Of a DNA stretch of 64,000 bases, positions 1 to 8,419 are shown piece after piece (position 1 is the first letter of the stretch; each line of letters begins with the position of its first letter). This DNA comes from Bacteroidales bacterium (GTDB lineage Bacteria; Bacteroidota; Bacteroidia; Bacteroidales; Tenuifilaceae). Location: NCBI GenBank assembly GCA_020636845.1, contig JACJXD010000001.1, positions 62,001-126,000 on the forward strand, written 5' to 3'. Both the position numbers and the translations under genes were made by a program. The notes under the pieces were generated by a model. It searched no databases, was not told where the DNA came from, and worked only from the letters and a program-made list of their open reading frames with translations.

Positions 1-261
1 CTTATTTCTGGTAATGGCGAGCGAAATATCATACTAGATCTTAGTAGTTGTCGCTATTGCGATTCTTCAGGGTTAAGTGCTATACTTGTAGCAAACAGAT
101 TGTGTAAGAATGCAGGGGGAACATTTGTTCTTACTGGTCTTACTGATGCAGTTGAGCGTTTAATTACAATTTCTCAACTTGATACGGTGTTGAACATTGC
201 TTATTCTATGGACGAAGCGGTTCAAATAATTGATAAAGCCGAAAGTGAAGTTAAAAAGTGA
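1..261 (+). CDS. STAS-domain protein (anti-sigma factor antagonist-like), 3' part only
   Basis: The reading frame is open from the first base to a TGA at 259-261 and gives the last 86 residues of a protein whose start lies outside the window. The visible part has the STAS core: a hydrophobic strand (IILDLSS) followed by C-DSSGLSAIL, where the Ser in DSSG is the usual phosphorylation position of SpoIIAA-type antagonists. A strand and helix (TFVLTGLTDAVERLI) come next. The stop overlaps the GTG start of the ribonuclease Z gene by four bases (GTGA), so the two are probably translationally coupled. Such proteins switch partners with an anti-sigma kinase, but none is visible beside this gene. The SiaB/SiaC pair about 7 kb downstream belongs to the same general signalling logic. 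Confidence 0.85.
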   Translation, partial: LISGNGERNIILDLSSCRYCDSSGLSAILVANRLCKNAGGTFVLTGLTDAVERLITISQLDTVLNIAYSMDEAVQIIDKAESEVKK

Positions 262-1193
262 TTTTTTCACTTACAATACTAGGGAGTAGTTCTGCACTAC
301 CTACTTCATTACGTTTTCCAACCGCTCATGTGCTTAATGTACATGAGCGGTTATTTTTGATCGATTGTGGAGAGGGCGCTCAAATTCAGTTGAGGCGCTA
401 TCACCTTAAAATGAATCGTATAAATCATGCTTTCATTTCGCATGTACATGGTGATCATACTCTTGGCTTAATTGGATTATTGTCAACTTTTAATTTGCTT
501 GGACGGAAAAATCCGTTTACGGTATTTGCTCCTTCGGAATTTGAGGAGGCGCTTTTTTTCAACTTGAAATTTTACGCTAACAACCTTACTTTTCCGGTAA
601 ACTTTGTTCCTGTCGATACATTTAAATCACAGGTTATTTATGAAGACAAGCATGTAATGGTTACAACGTTGCCATTGCATCACAGAGTTCCTGCCGTTGG
701 TTATCTTTTTACCGAAGTGGTTGATAAGCTCAACATAAAAAAAACGTTTATCGATAAGTATAAACCCGGAGTAGGCAATATATTAAGGATTAAAGCAGGG
801 AACGATTACGTTTCTTCTGATGGAACGGTAATTTGTAATAGCGATATAACTTACCATTCGCATTTACCCAGAAAGTATGCCTATTGTTCCGACACCCTGT
901 ACAGCGAGCGTTTGGTTGGGTTAGTAAAAAATGTCGATTTGCTTTATCACGAGGCAACTTTTTCGCATAACGATTTGGAGTTGGCCAGAGCAACAGGGCA
1001 TTCAACTGCGGTTCAGGCTGCTACCGTTGCTAGCAAAGCAAATGTAGATATGTTGTTGATAGGCCATTTTTCGTCGCGATACAAGAAAATAGGGGATTTG
1101 GAACACGAGGCAAAACAAGTATTCGAGAAAACAGTTGCAGTTTCGGACGGACAAACATTTACTGTCCCCGAAAAGAGAAATATTCTTGTATAA
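258..1193 (+). CDS. rnz: Ribonuclease Z
   Basis: A 311-residue member of the metallo-beta-lactamase fold, the usual length for bacterial RNase Z (short form), which trims tRNA 3' ends in the cytoplasm. The N-terminal GSSSALPT segment and the zinc-binding HVHGDH (HxHxDH pattern) followed by TLGLIGLL are typical of tRNase Z. Later family landmarks are YCSDT (metal-bridging Asp), LLYHEATF and the C-terminal LIGHFSSRY with its zinc-ligand His. The start is a GTG overlapping the STAS gene stop by four bases; no better ATG lies before the first conserved strand. Downstream are a 95-bp gap and a promoter for guaA. Confidence 0.93.
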   Translation: MIFSLTILGSSSALPTSLRFPTAHVLNVHERLFLIDCGEGAQIQLRRYHLKMNRINHAFISHVHGDHTLGLIGLLSTFNLLGRKNPFTVFAPSEFEEALFFNLKFYANNLTFPVNFVPVDTFKSQVIYEDKHVMVTTLPLHHRVPAVGYLFTEVVDKLNIKKTFIDKYKPGVGNILRIKAGNDYVSSDGTVICNSDITYHSHLPRKYAYCSDTLYSERLVGLVKNVDLLYHEATFSHNDLELARATGHSTAVQAATVASKANVDMLLIGHFSSRYKKIGDLEHEAKQVFEKTVAVSDGQTFTVPEKRNILV

Positions 1194-1213
1194 ATTAAGA
1201 TTCTTTGTAATAG

Positions 1214-1241
1214 TTGGTTTGGGGTTTTATTACTACCTTTG
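1214..1241 (+). promoter_or_regulatory. Predicted Bacteroidota-type promoter of guaA
   Basis: A TACCTTTG box at 1234-1241 matches the Bacteroidota -7 consensus TAnnTTTG. A TTG at 1214-1216 lies 17 bases upstream as a -33 element. Transcription would start near 1248 and give a leader of about 40 bases before the guaA ATG at 1289. The call rests on motif match only. Confidence 0.5.
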
Positions 1242-1288
1242 TGCAATCAATAAAGAGTTCTCAAAGTTCATCATTTTAGTTAGTATAA

Positions 1289-2818
1289 ATGCATCAAAAA
1301 GTTCTTATTCTCGATTTTGGATCTCAGTACACTCAGCTTATTGCCCGAAGGGTAAGAGAATTAAATGTTTACTGCGAAATTCATCCGTTTAATAAACTGC
1401 CAAATATTGACGAGTCTGTCAAGGGTGTAATTCTTTCGGGTAGCCCTTATTCTGTAAGAGACGAAAAAGCACCTTTTCCCGATTTATCAGAAATTAAAGG
1501 GAAACTTCCTTTGCTGGGTATTTGTTACGGAGCGCAGTTGCTTGCCCAAACAAACGGAGGAGAGGTTATGCCCTCTAAAATTCGTGAGTACGGTAGGGCT
1601 ACAATCGAGGTTAAGGATTTTTCGTGTGAACTGTTTCAAGGGATGTCCGACCATTCTCAGGTTTGGATGTCTCATGCCGATACAATAACAACCATTCCAA
1701 ACAGTTTTAAAATTGTAGCCAGCACAGCCGATGTACGTGTAGGCGCATTCGAAGTAACGGGCGAAAAAACTTATGGCATTCAGTTTCATCCCGAAGTATA
1801 TCATTCTACCGAAGGAGCACAGTTGCTGAAGAATTTTGTTGTTGGAATATGCGGTTGCAATCAGTCGTGGACGCCGGCCTCGTTTATTGACGAGACGGTT
1901 AATAAGTTACGAGCCGAAATACATGACGACAAGGTGGTTCTTGGCCTATCGGGAGGAGTGGATTCTTCGGTTGCTGCATTGCTGCTTCATAAAGCAATAG
2001 GAAAGAATTTAACCTGTATTTTTGTTGATAATGGTTTGTTGCGTTTAAATGAGTTTACTCAGGTGCTTGAATCTTACAAGGATTTGGGCTTAAACGTAAT
2101 TGGCATTGATGCAAGCGAAACTTTTTATAGCGACTTAAAGGGAATAACCGATCCCGAACGTAAGCGAAAAGCAATAGGAGCTGATTTTATTAAGGTATTT
2201 GAGCAAGAATCTCGAAAAATCGAGAATGTAAAATGGCTGGCTCAGGGAACTATTTATCCCGATGTAATAGAATCTGTTTCGGTTAACGGGCCTTCGGCCA
2301 CCATAAAATCGCATCATAATGTTGGCGGGTTACCAGCAAAAATGAATCTTAAAGTGGTTGAACCGTTAAAACTTCTTTTTAAAGATGAAGTTCGTCGGGT
2401 TGGCAGGGAGTTAGGGTTACCTTCTGCAATTCTTAATCGTCACCCATTTCCGGGGCCGGGTTTAGGCATTAGGGTTATTGGAGAAATTACTCCCGAACGT
2501 GTTAAACTTCTTCAGGAAGCCGATAATATTTACATTATTGGCCTTAAGGAAGCCGGTTTGTACGATAAAATTTGGCAAGCAGGTACAATTCTACTTCCGG
2601 TTCAGTCGGTAGGTGTTATGGGCGACGAACGAACATACGAGAATGTTGTTGCTTTAAGAGCGGTAACTTCTACCGATGGAATGACAGCCGATTGGTTTCA
2701 TTTCCCTTACGAGTTTTTGGCTCGAATTTCGAACGAAATTATCAATAGGGTTAAAGGAATCAATAGGGTTGTTTACGATGTTAGTTCCAAACCGCCTGCA
2801 ACTATCGAATGGGAGTAA
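1289..2818 (+). CDS. guaA: GMP synthase (glutamine-hydrolysing)
   Basis: A full-length 509-residue GuaA, which converts XMP, glutamine and ATP to GMP, the last step of guanine nucleotide synthesis. Residues 1-190 form the class I glutamine amidotransferase domain, with nucleophile Cys79 in GICYGAQ and His167/Glu169 in FHPEV. Residues 200-395 form the ATP-pyrophosphatase domain, with the PP-loop GLSGGVDSS at 219-227. The C-terminal dimerisation domain holds RHPFPGPGLGIR and ends in KPPATIEWE, the invariant GuaA tail. The gene stands alone with its own promoter, and the next gene starts 88 bases downstream. Confidence 0.98.
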   Translation: MHQKVLILDFGSQYTQLIARRVRELNVYCEIHPFNKLPNIDESVKGVILSGSPYSVRDEKAPFPDLSEIKGKLPLLGICYGAQLLAQTNGGEVMPSKIREYGRATIEVKDFSCELFQGMSDHSQVWMSHADTITTIPNSFKIVASTADVRVGAFEVTGEKTYGIQFHPEVYHSTEGAQLLKNFVVGICGCNQSWTPASFIDETVNKLRAEIHDDKVVLGLSGGVDSSVAALLLHKAIGKNLTCIFVDNGLLRLNEFTQVLESYKDLGLNVIGIDASETFYSDLKGITDPERKRKAIGADFIKVFEQESRKIENVKWLAQGTIYPDVIESVSVNGPSATIKSHHNVGGLPAKMNLKVVEPLKLLFKDEVRRVGRELGLPSAILNRHPFPGPGLGIRVIGEITPERVKLLQEADNIYIIGLKEAGLYDKIWQAGTILLPVQSVGVMGDERTYENVVALRAVTSTDGMTADWFHFPYEFLARISNEIINRVKGINRVVYDVSSKPPATIEWE

Positions 2819-2905
2819 TGAACTTTTAACTGTTTTTTTCATTTATACTAGTCGAGTTAAGGCTATAAGAGTTAAATTGCCATTTTTACTAAATCCGATT
2901 TTCTA

Positions 2906-4510
2906 ATGGTTAAGAAAATGTATAAACGTATTGTGTTAATTGGAGCATTCTTGGCGTTTTCTGTTTTGGGATATGCTCAGGGGGTATCCAGTTTTAGTGC
3001 CTACAAGTTTGTTAGGTTTATTCAATATCTTTCTTCGAATTACGTTGATACCATCAATGTAAACAAAATGGTTGACGATGCTATTATCGATATGCTTTCG
3101 CAACTTGATCCTCACTCTGTTTACATTTCGAAGGAAGATGTGCAGGCTATGAACGAGCCTTTGGAAGGAAATTTTGATGGAATAGGCGTGGAGTTTAATA
3201 TTATGAACGATACGCTCATGGTTGTAAATCCTATAACAGGAGGGCCTTCGGAAAGGGTTGGAATTATTGCAGGCGATAGAATAATTGCCATTGATGGGAA
3301 ACCTATTACAAATATTGGACTTAAAATTCCCGATGTGCACAAGTTGTTAAGAGGCCCAAAGGGAACAAAAGTAACGGTTACAATCTCTCGAAAAGGAGTT
3401 GCTCAGCCATTGGAATTTACAATTACCAGGGATAAAATTCCAATTTTTAGCATCGATGCGGCGTACATGGCAAAGCCTAATGTTGGTTACATAAAAATTA
3501 GCCGTTTTGCTGCAACTACCGAACAGGAATTCATCGATGCTATGAACAGCCTTAACAAAAGGAAGTTGAATAGTTTGATTATCGATTTGAGAAATAACGG
3601 TGGCGGTTTGTTGGGTACAGCCTACGAAATAGCCAACTATTTTATCGATAAGGGAAAACTCATTGTTTACACCGAAGGTCGTAACAGCCCGAGAACGAAT
3701 TATATATCAACGGGAAAAGGATATAAGTTCAACGGAAAAGTAGTGGTACTAATTGATCAAGGGTCTGCTTCGGCGAGCGAAATTTTAACAGGGGCCCTTC
3801 AGGATTGGGATAGAGCATTAATAGTTGGGCGCCGTTCTTTTGGGAAAGGGTTGGTTCAGCATCAGTTGCCCTTGCCCGATGGTTCCGCAATTAGGTTGAC
3901 TGTTGCACGGTATTATACTCCTACCGGGCGCGAAATTCAACGCCCTTACCATAATGGTGATGTAATGAAGTATTATGAGGATTTAAACGATAGGTTTGTA
4001 TCTGGAGAGTTGTTTAACCGGGATAGTATTCACATGTCCGATTCATTGAAGTACAAAACGCTTGTAAAAGGAAAAACGGTATATGGCGGAGGAGGAATTA
4101 TGCCCGATGTTTTTGTTCCACTCGATACCAGTTTTTACACCAATTATTATGGTAAATTGGTTCGCTCTGGTTTATTATATCAATTTGCACTAAATTGGGT
4201 CGATGAGCATAGAAGCGAATTACTAAAGGAGTATAAGAATTTTGATAAGTATAATAAGTCTTTTGAGGTTAGTTCTGAACTTATAGATGAGTTGACAAAA
4301 CTTGCCGATAGCAAAAAAATAGAGAAGAATGAGGAACAATTAAATATTTCGTTGGCGGAGTTAAAGGTTCAACTTAAAGGACTTATTGCGCAGTCGTTGT
4401 TCTCGTCGGGTTATTACTATCAGGTTACGAATGGAACCGATGAGACATTTTTAAAAGCACTTGATGTTTTGGATAATTGGGGAAAATATAAATCCTTAGT
4501 TGTTGAATAA
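2906..4510 (+). CDS. S41 family C-terminal processing peptidase
   Basis: A 534-residue carboxy-terminal processing protease (CtpA/Prc type) acting outside the inner membrane. Residues 1-25 are a signal peptide with a charged start, a hydrophobic core and an A-Q cleavage region. A PDZ domain spans about 85-170 (GIGVEF, GDRIIAIDGKP). The S41 catalytic domain follows, with the GSASASE motif (Ser289 the likely nucleophile) and Lys314 in SFGKG; their 25-residue spacing matches the Ser-Lys dyad of Prc. The C-terminal roughly 130 residues are helical and typical of Bacteroidota homologues. The start could also be the ATG at 2918, four codons downstream. The gene lies between guaA and a helicase gene, each with short gaps. 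Confidence 0.93.
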   Translation: MVKKMYKRIVLIGAFLAFSVLGYAQGVSSFSAYKFVRFIQYLSSNYVDTINVNKMVDDAIIDMLSQLDPHSVYISKEDVQAMNEPLEGNFDGIGVEFNIMNDTLMVVNPITGGPSERVGIIAGDRIIAIDGKPITNIGLKIPDVHKLLRGPKGTKVTVTISRKGVAQPLEFTITRDKIPIFSIDAAYMAKPNVGYIKISRFAATTEQEFIDAMNSLNKRKLNSLIIDLRNNGGGLLGTAYEIANYFIDKGKLIVYTEGRNSPRTNYISTGKGYKFNGKVVVLIDQGSASASEILTGALQDWDRALIVGRRSFGKGLVQHQLPLPDGSAIRLTVARYYTPTGREIQRPYHNGDVMKYYEDLNDRFVSGELFNRDSIHMSDSLKYKTLVKGKTVYGGGGIMPDVFVPLDTSFYTNYYGKLVRSGLLYQFALNWVDEHRSELLKEYKNFDKYNKSFEVSSELIDELTKLADSKKIEKNEEQLNISLAELKVQLKGLIAQSLFSSGYYYQVTNGTDETFLKALDVLDNWGKYKSLVVE

Positions 4511-4550
4511 CATCGTAAATTAAATGGATAATTACCTGTAAATAAATAAA

Positions 4551-6128
4551 ATGGAAACATTAGATGAATTTCGGCAATTAGGTTTGTCCGAAAAGGCTTT
4601 AGAAGCCATCAGAAATAAAGGTTTTGAAAAGCCTTCACCGATTCAGAAAATAACGATTCCGGTAATTCTAGGCGAAGATGTAGATATCATTGCACAGGCA
4701 CAAACTGGCACAGGAAAAACTGCTGCTTTTGGTCTTCCAATTATTGAAAAATTCGAAGGGAAATCCGATGTTATTAATGCGTTGGTTTTAGTTCCAACTC
4801 GAGAGTTGGCTCTTCAGGATTGCGACGAGATTGTGTCGCTCGCCGAAAAACGAATATATGCTGTGGCTGTTTATGGTGGACAGTCAATTTCCGAGCAAAA
4901 GCGAAGAATTAAGAAAGGAGTACAAGTTGTTGTAGGAACGCCGGGACGAATACTTGACCTATTGAAAAGGGGCGATTTGAACCTCGATAATTTAAGCATG
5001 TTTGTTCTTGACGAGGCCGACGAAATGCTAAATATGGGTTTTATTGATGATATTGAGGCCATAATGAAGTACACGCCAAAGGAAAAGCGTACGTTACTTT
5101 TTTCGGCAACAATGCCCGATAGAATTGTGAAGTTGGCTAAAAAGTACATGAAATCACCCAAAAAGTTGGAAGTTGATAAAACTCAGCCAACTACCGGGTT
5201 AACCGATCAAATTTACTTTGAAGTTCGGGAATCTGATAAGTTCGATGCGCTTACCCGTATCATCGATATTGAGCCGGAGTTTTACGGTCTTATTTTCTGC
5301 CGTACCCGTAACGATGTGGATGTGCTAAACACCAAGTTAATTGAGCGTGGTTATGCGTCCGAAGGGTTGCACGGAGAAATTACTCAGGCACAACGTGAGA
5401 AAACATTAGCACGCTTCAGAAAGCGTTATATTAATATATTGGTTGCTACCGATGTAGCTGCTCGTGGTATTGATATTGTTGACCTTTCGCATGTTATTAA
5501 TTACAGCCTTCCGCAGGATGCTGAATCGTATATTCATAGAATTGGCAGAACGGGAAGGGCAGGAAAGCAGGGTACTGCAATTACTTTTGTATCGGCAGCC
5601 GAGTATCGGAAACTGAATTATGTGCAGAAAGTAACAAAGTCTAATATTCGTAAGGAAATTCTTCCTGCAGCCGAAGATATTGTTGCTGTTAAGAAGGAGA
5701 AGATTAAAGATGAGTTATTCGATATTATAAAGAAAAAGGCTTATACCGATTACCTTGGAATGGCAGAGGATTTAATTGCAATAAATAGTCCTGAGGTTGC
5801 CTTAGCGTCCTTATTGAGATTGGCTTTTAAATCGCAGTTGGAAGTTTCGAATTACCAGGAAATAAGAACATTTAGGGTTGATACCAAGGGAACAACCAGG
5901 TTGTTTATTGGTTTAGGTAAAAAGGATGGAATGACACCTCGGAAACTTTCCGAGTTTATCCGTAAGGAAGTTAAAATATCCGATAATCACATTGATGATA
6001 TATTAGTTCGCGACGATTTCTCGTTTATTACCGTTTCGTTTACCGATGCAGAGGTTATTTTAAAAGCATTTGCAAGGCACAAATCCGATGGGAAACCATT
6101 AATAACAAAAGCCAAACCAAGATCGTAA
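4551..6128 (+). CDS. DEAD-box ATP-dependent RNA helicase (DeaD/CsdA type)
   Basis: A 525-residue helicase. RecA-like domain 1 carries the Q motif (GFEKPSPIQ near residue 24), Walker A AQTGTGKT (50-57), PTRELA, the DEAD box in VLDEADEML and SAT. RecA-like domain 2 carries ARGIDI and HRIGRTGRAG. Residues from about 430 to 505 form a DbpA/CsdA-like RNA-binding domain (RLFIGLGKKDGMTPRKL), a feature of helicases in ribosome assembly and cold adaptation. The protein presumably remodels structured RNA in the cytoplasm. An rRNA methyltransferase-like gene follows after 18 bases, which supports a ribosome-biogenesis pair. Confidence 0.95.
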   Translation: METLDEFRQLGLSEKALEAIRNKGFEKPSPIQKITIPVILGEDVDIIAQAQTGTGKTAAFGLPIIEKFEGKSDVINALVLVPTRELALQDCDEIVSLAEKRIYAVAVYGGQSISEQKRRIKKGVQVVVGTPGRILDLLKRGDLNLDNLSMFVLDEADEMLNMGFIDDIEAIMKYTPKEKRTLLFSATMPDRIVKLAKKYMKSPKKLEVDKTQPTTGLTDQIYFEVRESDKFDALTRIIDIEPEFYGLIFCRTRNDVDVLNTKLIERGYASEGLHGEITQAQREKTLARFRKRYINILVATDVAARGIDIVDLSHVINYSLPQDAESYIHRIGRTGRAGKQGTAITFVSAAEYRKLNYVQKVTKSNIRKEILPAAEDIVAVKKEKIKDELFDIIKKKAYTDYLGMAEDLIAINSPEVALASLLRLAFKSQLEVSNYQEIRTFRVDTKGTTRLFIGLGKKDGMTPRKLSEFIRKEVKISDNHIDDILVRDDFSFITVSFTDAEVILKAFARHKSDGKPLITKAKPRS

Positions 6129-6146
6129 AGTTTTTTATTAGTAACA

Positions 6147-7307
6147 ATGTCAGAAAAGTTTGAAATGATTGCCAAAACCTTCCAGGGTTTAGAGGAGGTT
6201 TTGGCCATTGAATTAAAAAATTTGGGAGCCGAAAATGTTGTTCCCGGATGTCGCTCTGTTAGTTTTTACGGAGACAAGGAATTGTTGTATAGGGCAAATT
6301 TTCAGCTTCGAACAGCCATTCGAATTTTAATGCCCGTCTATACGTTTAGCGCCCATACTGTTGACGAGTTTTATGGCAACGCGAAAAAATTCGATTGGTC
6401 GAGTTTGATGACTTTAAACCAAAAGTTTGCTGTGGATGGCGTGGTAAATTCCCAGTATTTTAACCACTCGAGGTATGTTGCGCTTAAGTTTAAGGATGCG
6501 TTGGCCGATCAGTTTAGGGAAAAATTTGGAAAGAGGCCGTTTGTCGATCCGCGTAATCCGCAAATACAATTTCACGTACATGTAAATAACGATATATGTA
6601 CTGTTTCGATTGATTCTTCCGGAGAATCGTTACATCGGAGAGGATATCGAGTATCGCAGGATATTGCTCCGTTAAATGAGGTTTTAGCTGCTGGAATGAT
6701 AATGATAGCGGGATGGAACGGGGACTCCGATTTCTTAGATCCCATGTGTGGATCGGGAACATTGCTAATTGAAGCGGCGCTTATTGCCTATGGTATAGCA
6801 CCGGGAATATTCCGTTCCCATTTTGGATTTGAAGATTGGCTTGACTTTGATCCCGATTTGTTAGAGAAGATTTATAACGACGATAGTTTGGAACGGGATT
6901 TTGAGCATTCAATTATTGGAATAGATATATCCAGGCAGGCTGTAGAGTCTGCGTTAACTAATATAAAACAAGCTGGACTTCAACGTAAAGTAACGGTCAT
7001 TCACAAATCTATTTTCGACCATGATCCTGTTTTTGAAGGACATGGTATGGTTATAACAAATCCTCCGTATGGCGAGCGTTTGCGTAAGGATCAAATTGAA
7101 ACCTTTTATAAGCAACTTGGCGATACCTTTAAGCAAAGGTACAACGGGTGCGATGTTTGGATGATAAGTTCAAATTTTGAAGCGTTAAAGAATTTTGGAC
7201 TACGCCCTGCTCAACGATATAATTTATTCAATGGTGCCTTGGAGTGCAAGTATCAGAATTTTCAAATATATAAGGGAAGTTTAAAAACGAGCAAGAAAAA
7301 AAGGTAA
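6147..7307 (+). CDS. THUMP-domain class I SAM-dependent rRNA methyltransferase (RlmL-like)
   Basis: A 386-residue N6-adenine/N2-guanine-type RNA methyltransferase. The N-terminal part (to about 155) is a THUMP RNA-binding region. The Rossmann methyltransferase domain follows with DPMCGSGT (198-205, SAM-binding motif I), IGIDIS (acidic ribose-binding loop) and the catalytic NPPY at 305-308. This is the architecture of the methyltransferase half of RlmL (YcbY), which makes m2G2445 in 23S rRNA; the C-terminal RlmK half of the E. coli fusion is missing, as usual outside gamma-proteobacteria. The protein ends in a lysine-rich tail. It starts 18 bases after the helicase gene and is probably co-transcribed with it. 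Confidence 0.9.
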   Translation: MSEKFEMIAKTFQGLEEVLAIELKNLGAENVVPGCRSVSFYGDKELLYRANFQLRTAIRILMPVYTFSAHTVDEFYGNAKKFDWSSLMTLNQKFAVDGVVNSQYFNHSRYVALKFKDALADQFREKFGKRPFVDPRNPQIQFHVHVNNDICTVSIDSSGESLHRRGYRVSQDIAPLNEVLAAGMIMIAGWNGDSDFLDPMCGSGTLLIEAALIAYGIAPGIFRSHFGFEDWLDFDPDLLEKIYNDDSLERDFEHSIIGIDISRQAVESALTNIKQAGLQRKVTVIHKSIFDHDPVFEGHGMVITNPPYGERLRKDQIETFYKQLGDTFKQRYNGCDVWMISSNFEALKNFGLRPAQRYNLFNGALECKYQNFQIYKGSLKTSKKKR

Positions 7308-7349
7308 AAAAAAGAATATCATTTTTTTACACTAAATAGAATACACCGC

Positions 7350-7377
7350 TTGTTTTTATGAAAATTTCTTATATTTG
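7350..7377 (+). promoter_or_regulatory. Predicted Bacteroidota-type promoter of the siaB-siaC pair
   Basis: TATATTTG at 7370-7377 fits the TAnnTTTG -7 box, with TTG at 7350-7352 and a 17-base spacer. The expected start point near 7384 leaves a very short leader before the TTG start at 7400. Confidence 0.55.
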
Positions 7378-7399
7378 TTTAAAGTTAATGTGAATTCAT

Positions 7400-7966
7400 T
7401 TGCAGGACGAGCGGTCAAAAGATCAAGTAAGCAATTTTATTAATAAATGCTATGCACAAATGCAGCAAGGTAATATTATTGTTGCATATAAAGGTGCTAT
7501 AGATGCTGATTTAATTGCCGACACCCTTACTCTAATTGAAACTAAATTAGAAAGGGACGTGGAGCATAGTTTAACCCGTAAAAAGATTTATAACGTGATG
7601 GTTGAATGTCTTCAGAATTTATTCCATCACGTTGATGCTATTCCCAATACAGGAAATTTAAATTACGGAATTTTTGTGCTATCCAAGTTGCCAAATGGAT
7701 TTTATATTGCAACGGGTAATATGGTTAATGTTTCTAAAAAGCCGGTATTAAAGCAAAAGATTGATAAGATTAACTCTCTTAACAAAGATGAATTAAAAGA
7801 ATTTTATAAATTTGTTCTGAATAATCAAACGTTTTCCGAGAAAGGGGGCGGAGGATTAGGACTTATTGATATTGCTAGAAAAACTGGAAGTAAACTTAAT
7901 TATAGTTTTGTACCTTTTAACGACAGTTTAGATTTTTTTAAGTTAAGTGTAATTTTAACCGAGTAA
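7400..7966 (+). CDS. SiaB-family protein kinase (GHKL fold)
   Basis: A 188-residue protein resembling SiaB, the kinase that phosphorylates SiaC in the SiaABCD threonine-phosphorylation switch of Pseudomonas. An N-box-like segment (MVECLQNLFHH) and a glycine-rich G-box (EKGGGGLGLIDIARK) show a GHKL ATPase fold like anti-sigma factor kinases. The start is a TTG at 7400: the only nearby in-frame ATG is followed directly by a stop, and the next Met lies well inside the protein. siaC follows 19 bases downstream, so kinase and substrate form one operon. No PP2C phosphatase (SiaA) or diguanylate cyclase (SiaD) gene lies next to them. Confidence 0.82.
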   Translation: MQDERSKDQVSNFINKCYAQMQQGNIIVAYKGAIDADLIADTLTLIETKLERDVEHSLTRKKIYNVMVECLQNLFHHVDAIPNTGNLNYGIFVLSKLPNGFYIATGNMVNVSKKPVLKQKIDKINSLNKDELKEFYKFVLNNQTFSEKGGGGLGLIDIARKTGSKLNYSFVPFNDSLDFFKLSVILTE

Positions 7967-7985
7967 ACGCTAAATTATCAATACT

Positions 7986-8366
7986 ATGGAATTGCTCAAT
8001 ATTGAAGGGACACCCAAAACTCCAACTGTTAATATGAATCCAAACTCTGGAGAGGTTGAGATTAAAGGAAGATCTATTCCAGAAAACTCTATAGAGTTTT
8101 ACAAGCCAATAATAGATTGGCTGGATGAATATTCTGGAAGTCCACAACCAAGTACAATTGTTAATATTCAGTTGGAATATTTTAACACATCATCTTCGAA
8201 ATGTATATTGGATGTTTTTAAGAAGTTGGAACAGCTTAAAAAGAACCAGCACGATGTGCTAATTAATTGGTATTACGAGGAAGATGACGAGGATATGCTT
8301 GAAGCGGGGGAAGATTACGAATCAATTATAAAGGTTCCTTTTAAAATGATTCAAATTGTTGATTAA
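7986..8366 (+). CDS. SiaC-family regulatory phosphoprotein (DUF1987)
   Basis: A 126-residue SiaC homologue. The family fold is recognisable from the PENSIEFYKPIIDWLDEY helix and the strand LEYFNTSSSK. Thr68 in NTSSS falls exactly at the position of the phospho-threonine (T68) of Pseudomonas SiaC. The protein is presumably the substrate of the SiaB-like kinase encoded 19 bases upstream, toggling partner binding by phosphorylation. The C-terminus is acidic (YYEEDDEDMLEAGEDYE). A strong bidirectional terminator follows. A second, divergent SiaC is encoded at 32.9 kb. Confidence 0.88.
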   Translation: MELLNIEGTPKTPTVNMNPNSGEVEIKGRSIPENSIEFYKPIIDWLDEYSGSPQPSTIVNIQLEYFNTSSSKCILDVFKKLEQLKKNQHDVLINWYYEEDDEDMLEAGEDYESIIKVPFKMIQIVD

Positions 8367-8390
8367 AAAGTTTATTGATAGGGAAAAATA

Positions 8391-8418
8391 AAAAAGGGTG
8401 TTTTAAACACCCTTTTTT
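8391..8418. terminator. Bidirectional rho-independent terminator
   Basis: A nearly perfect palindrome (GGGTGTTT / AAACACCC) flanked by an A-run on the left and a T-run on the right. It separates the convergent siaC gene (+) and the ABC protein gene (-) and can end both transcripts. Confidence 0.9.
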
Positions 8419-8419
8419 A

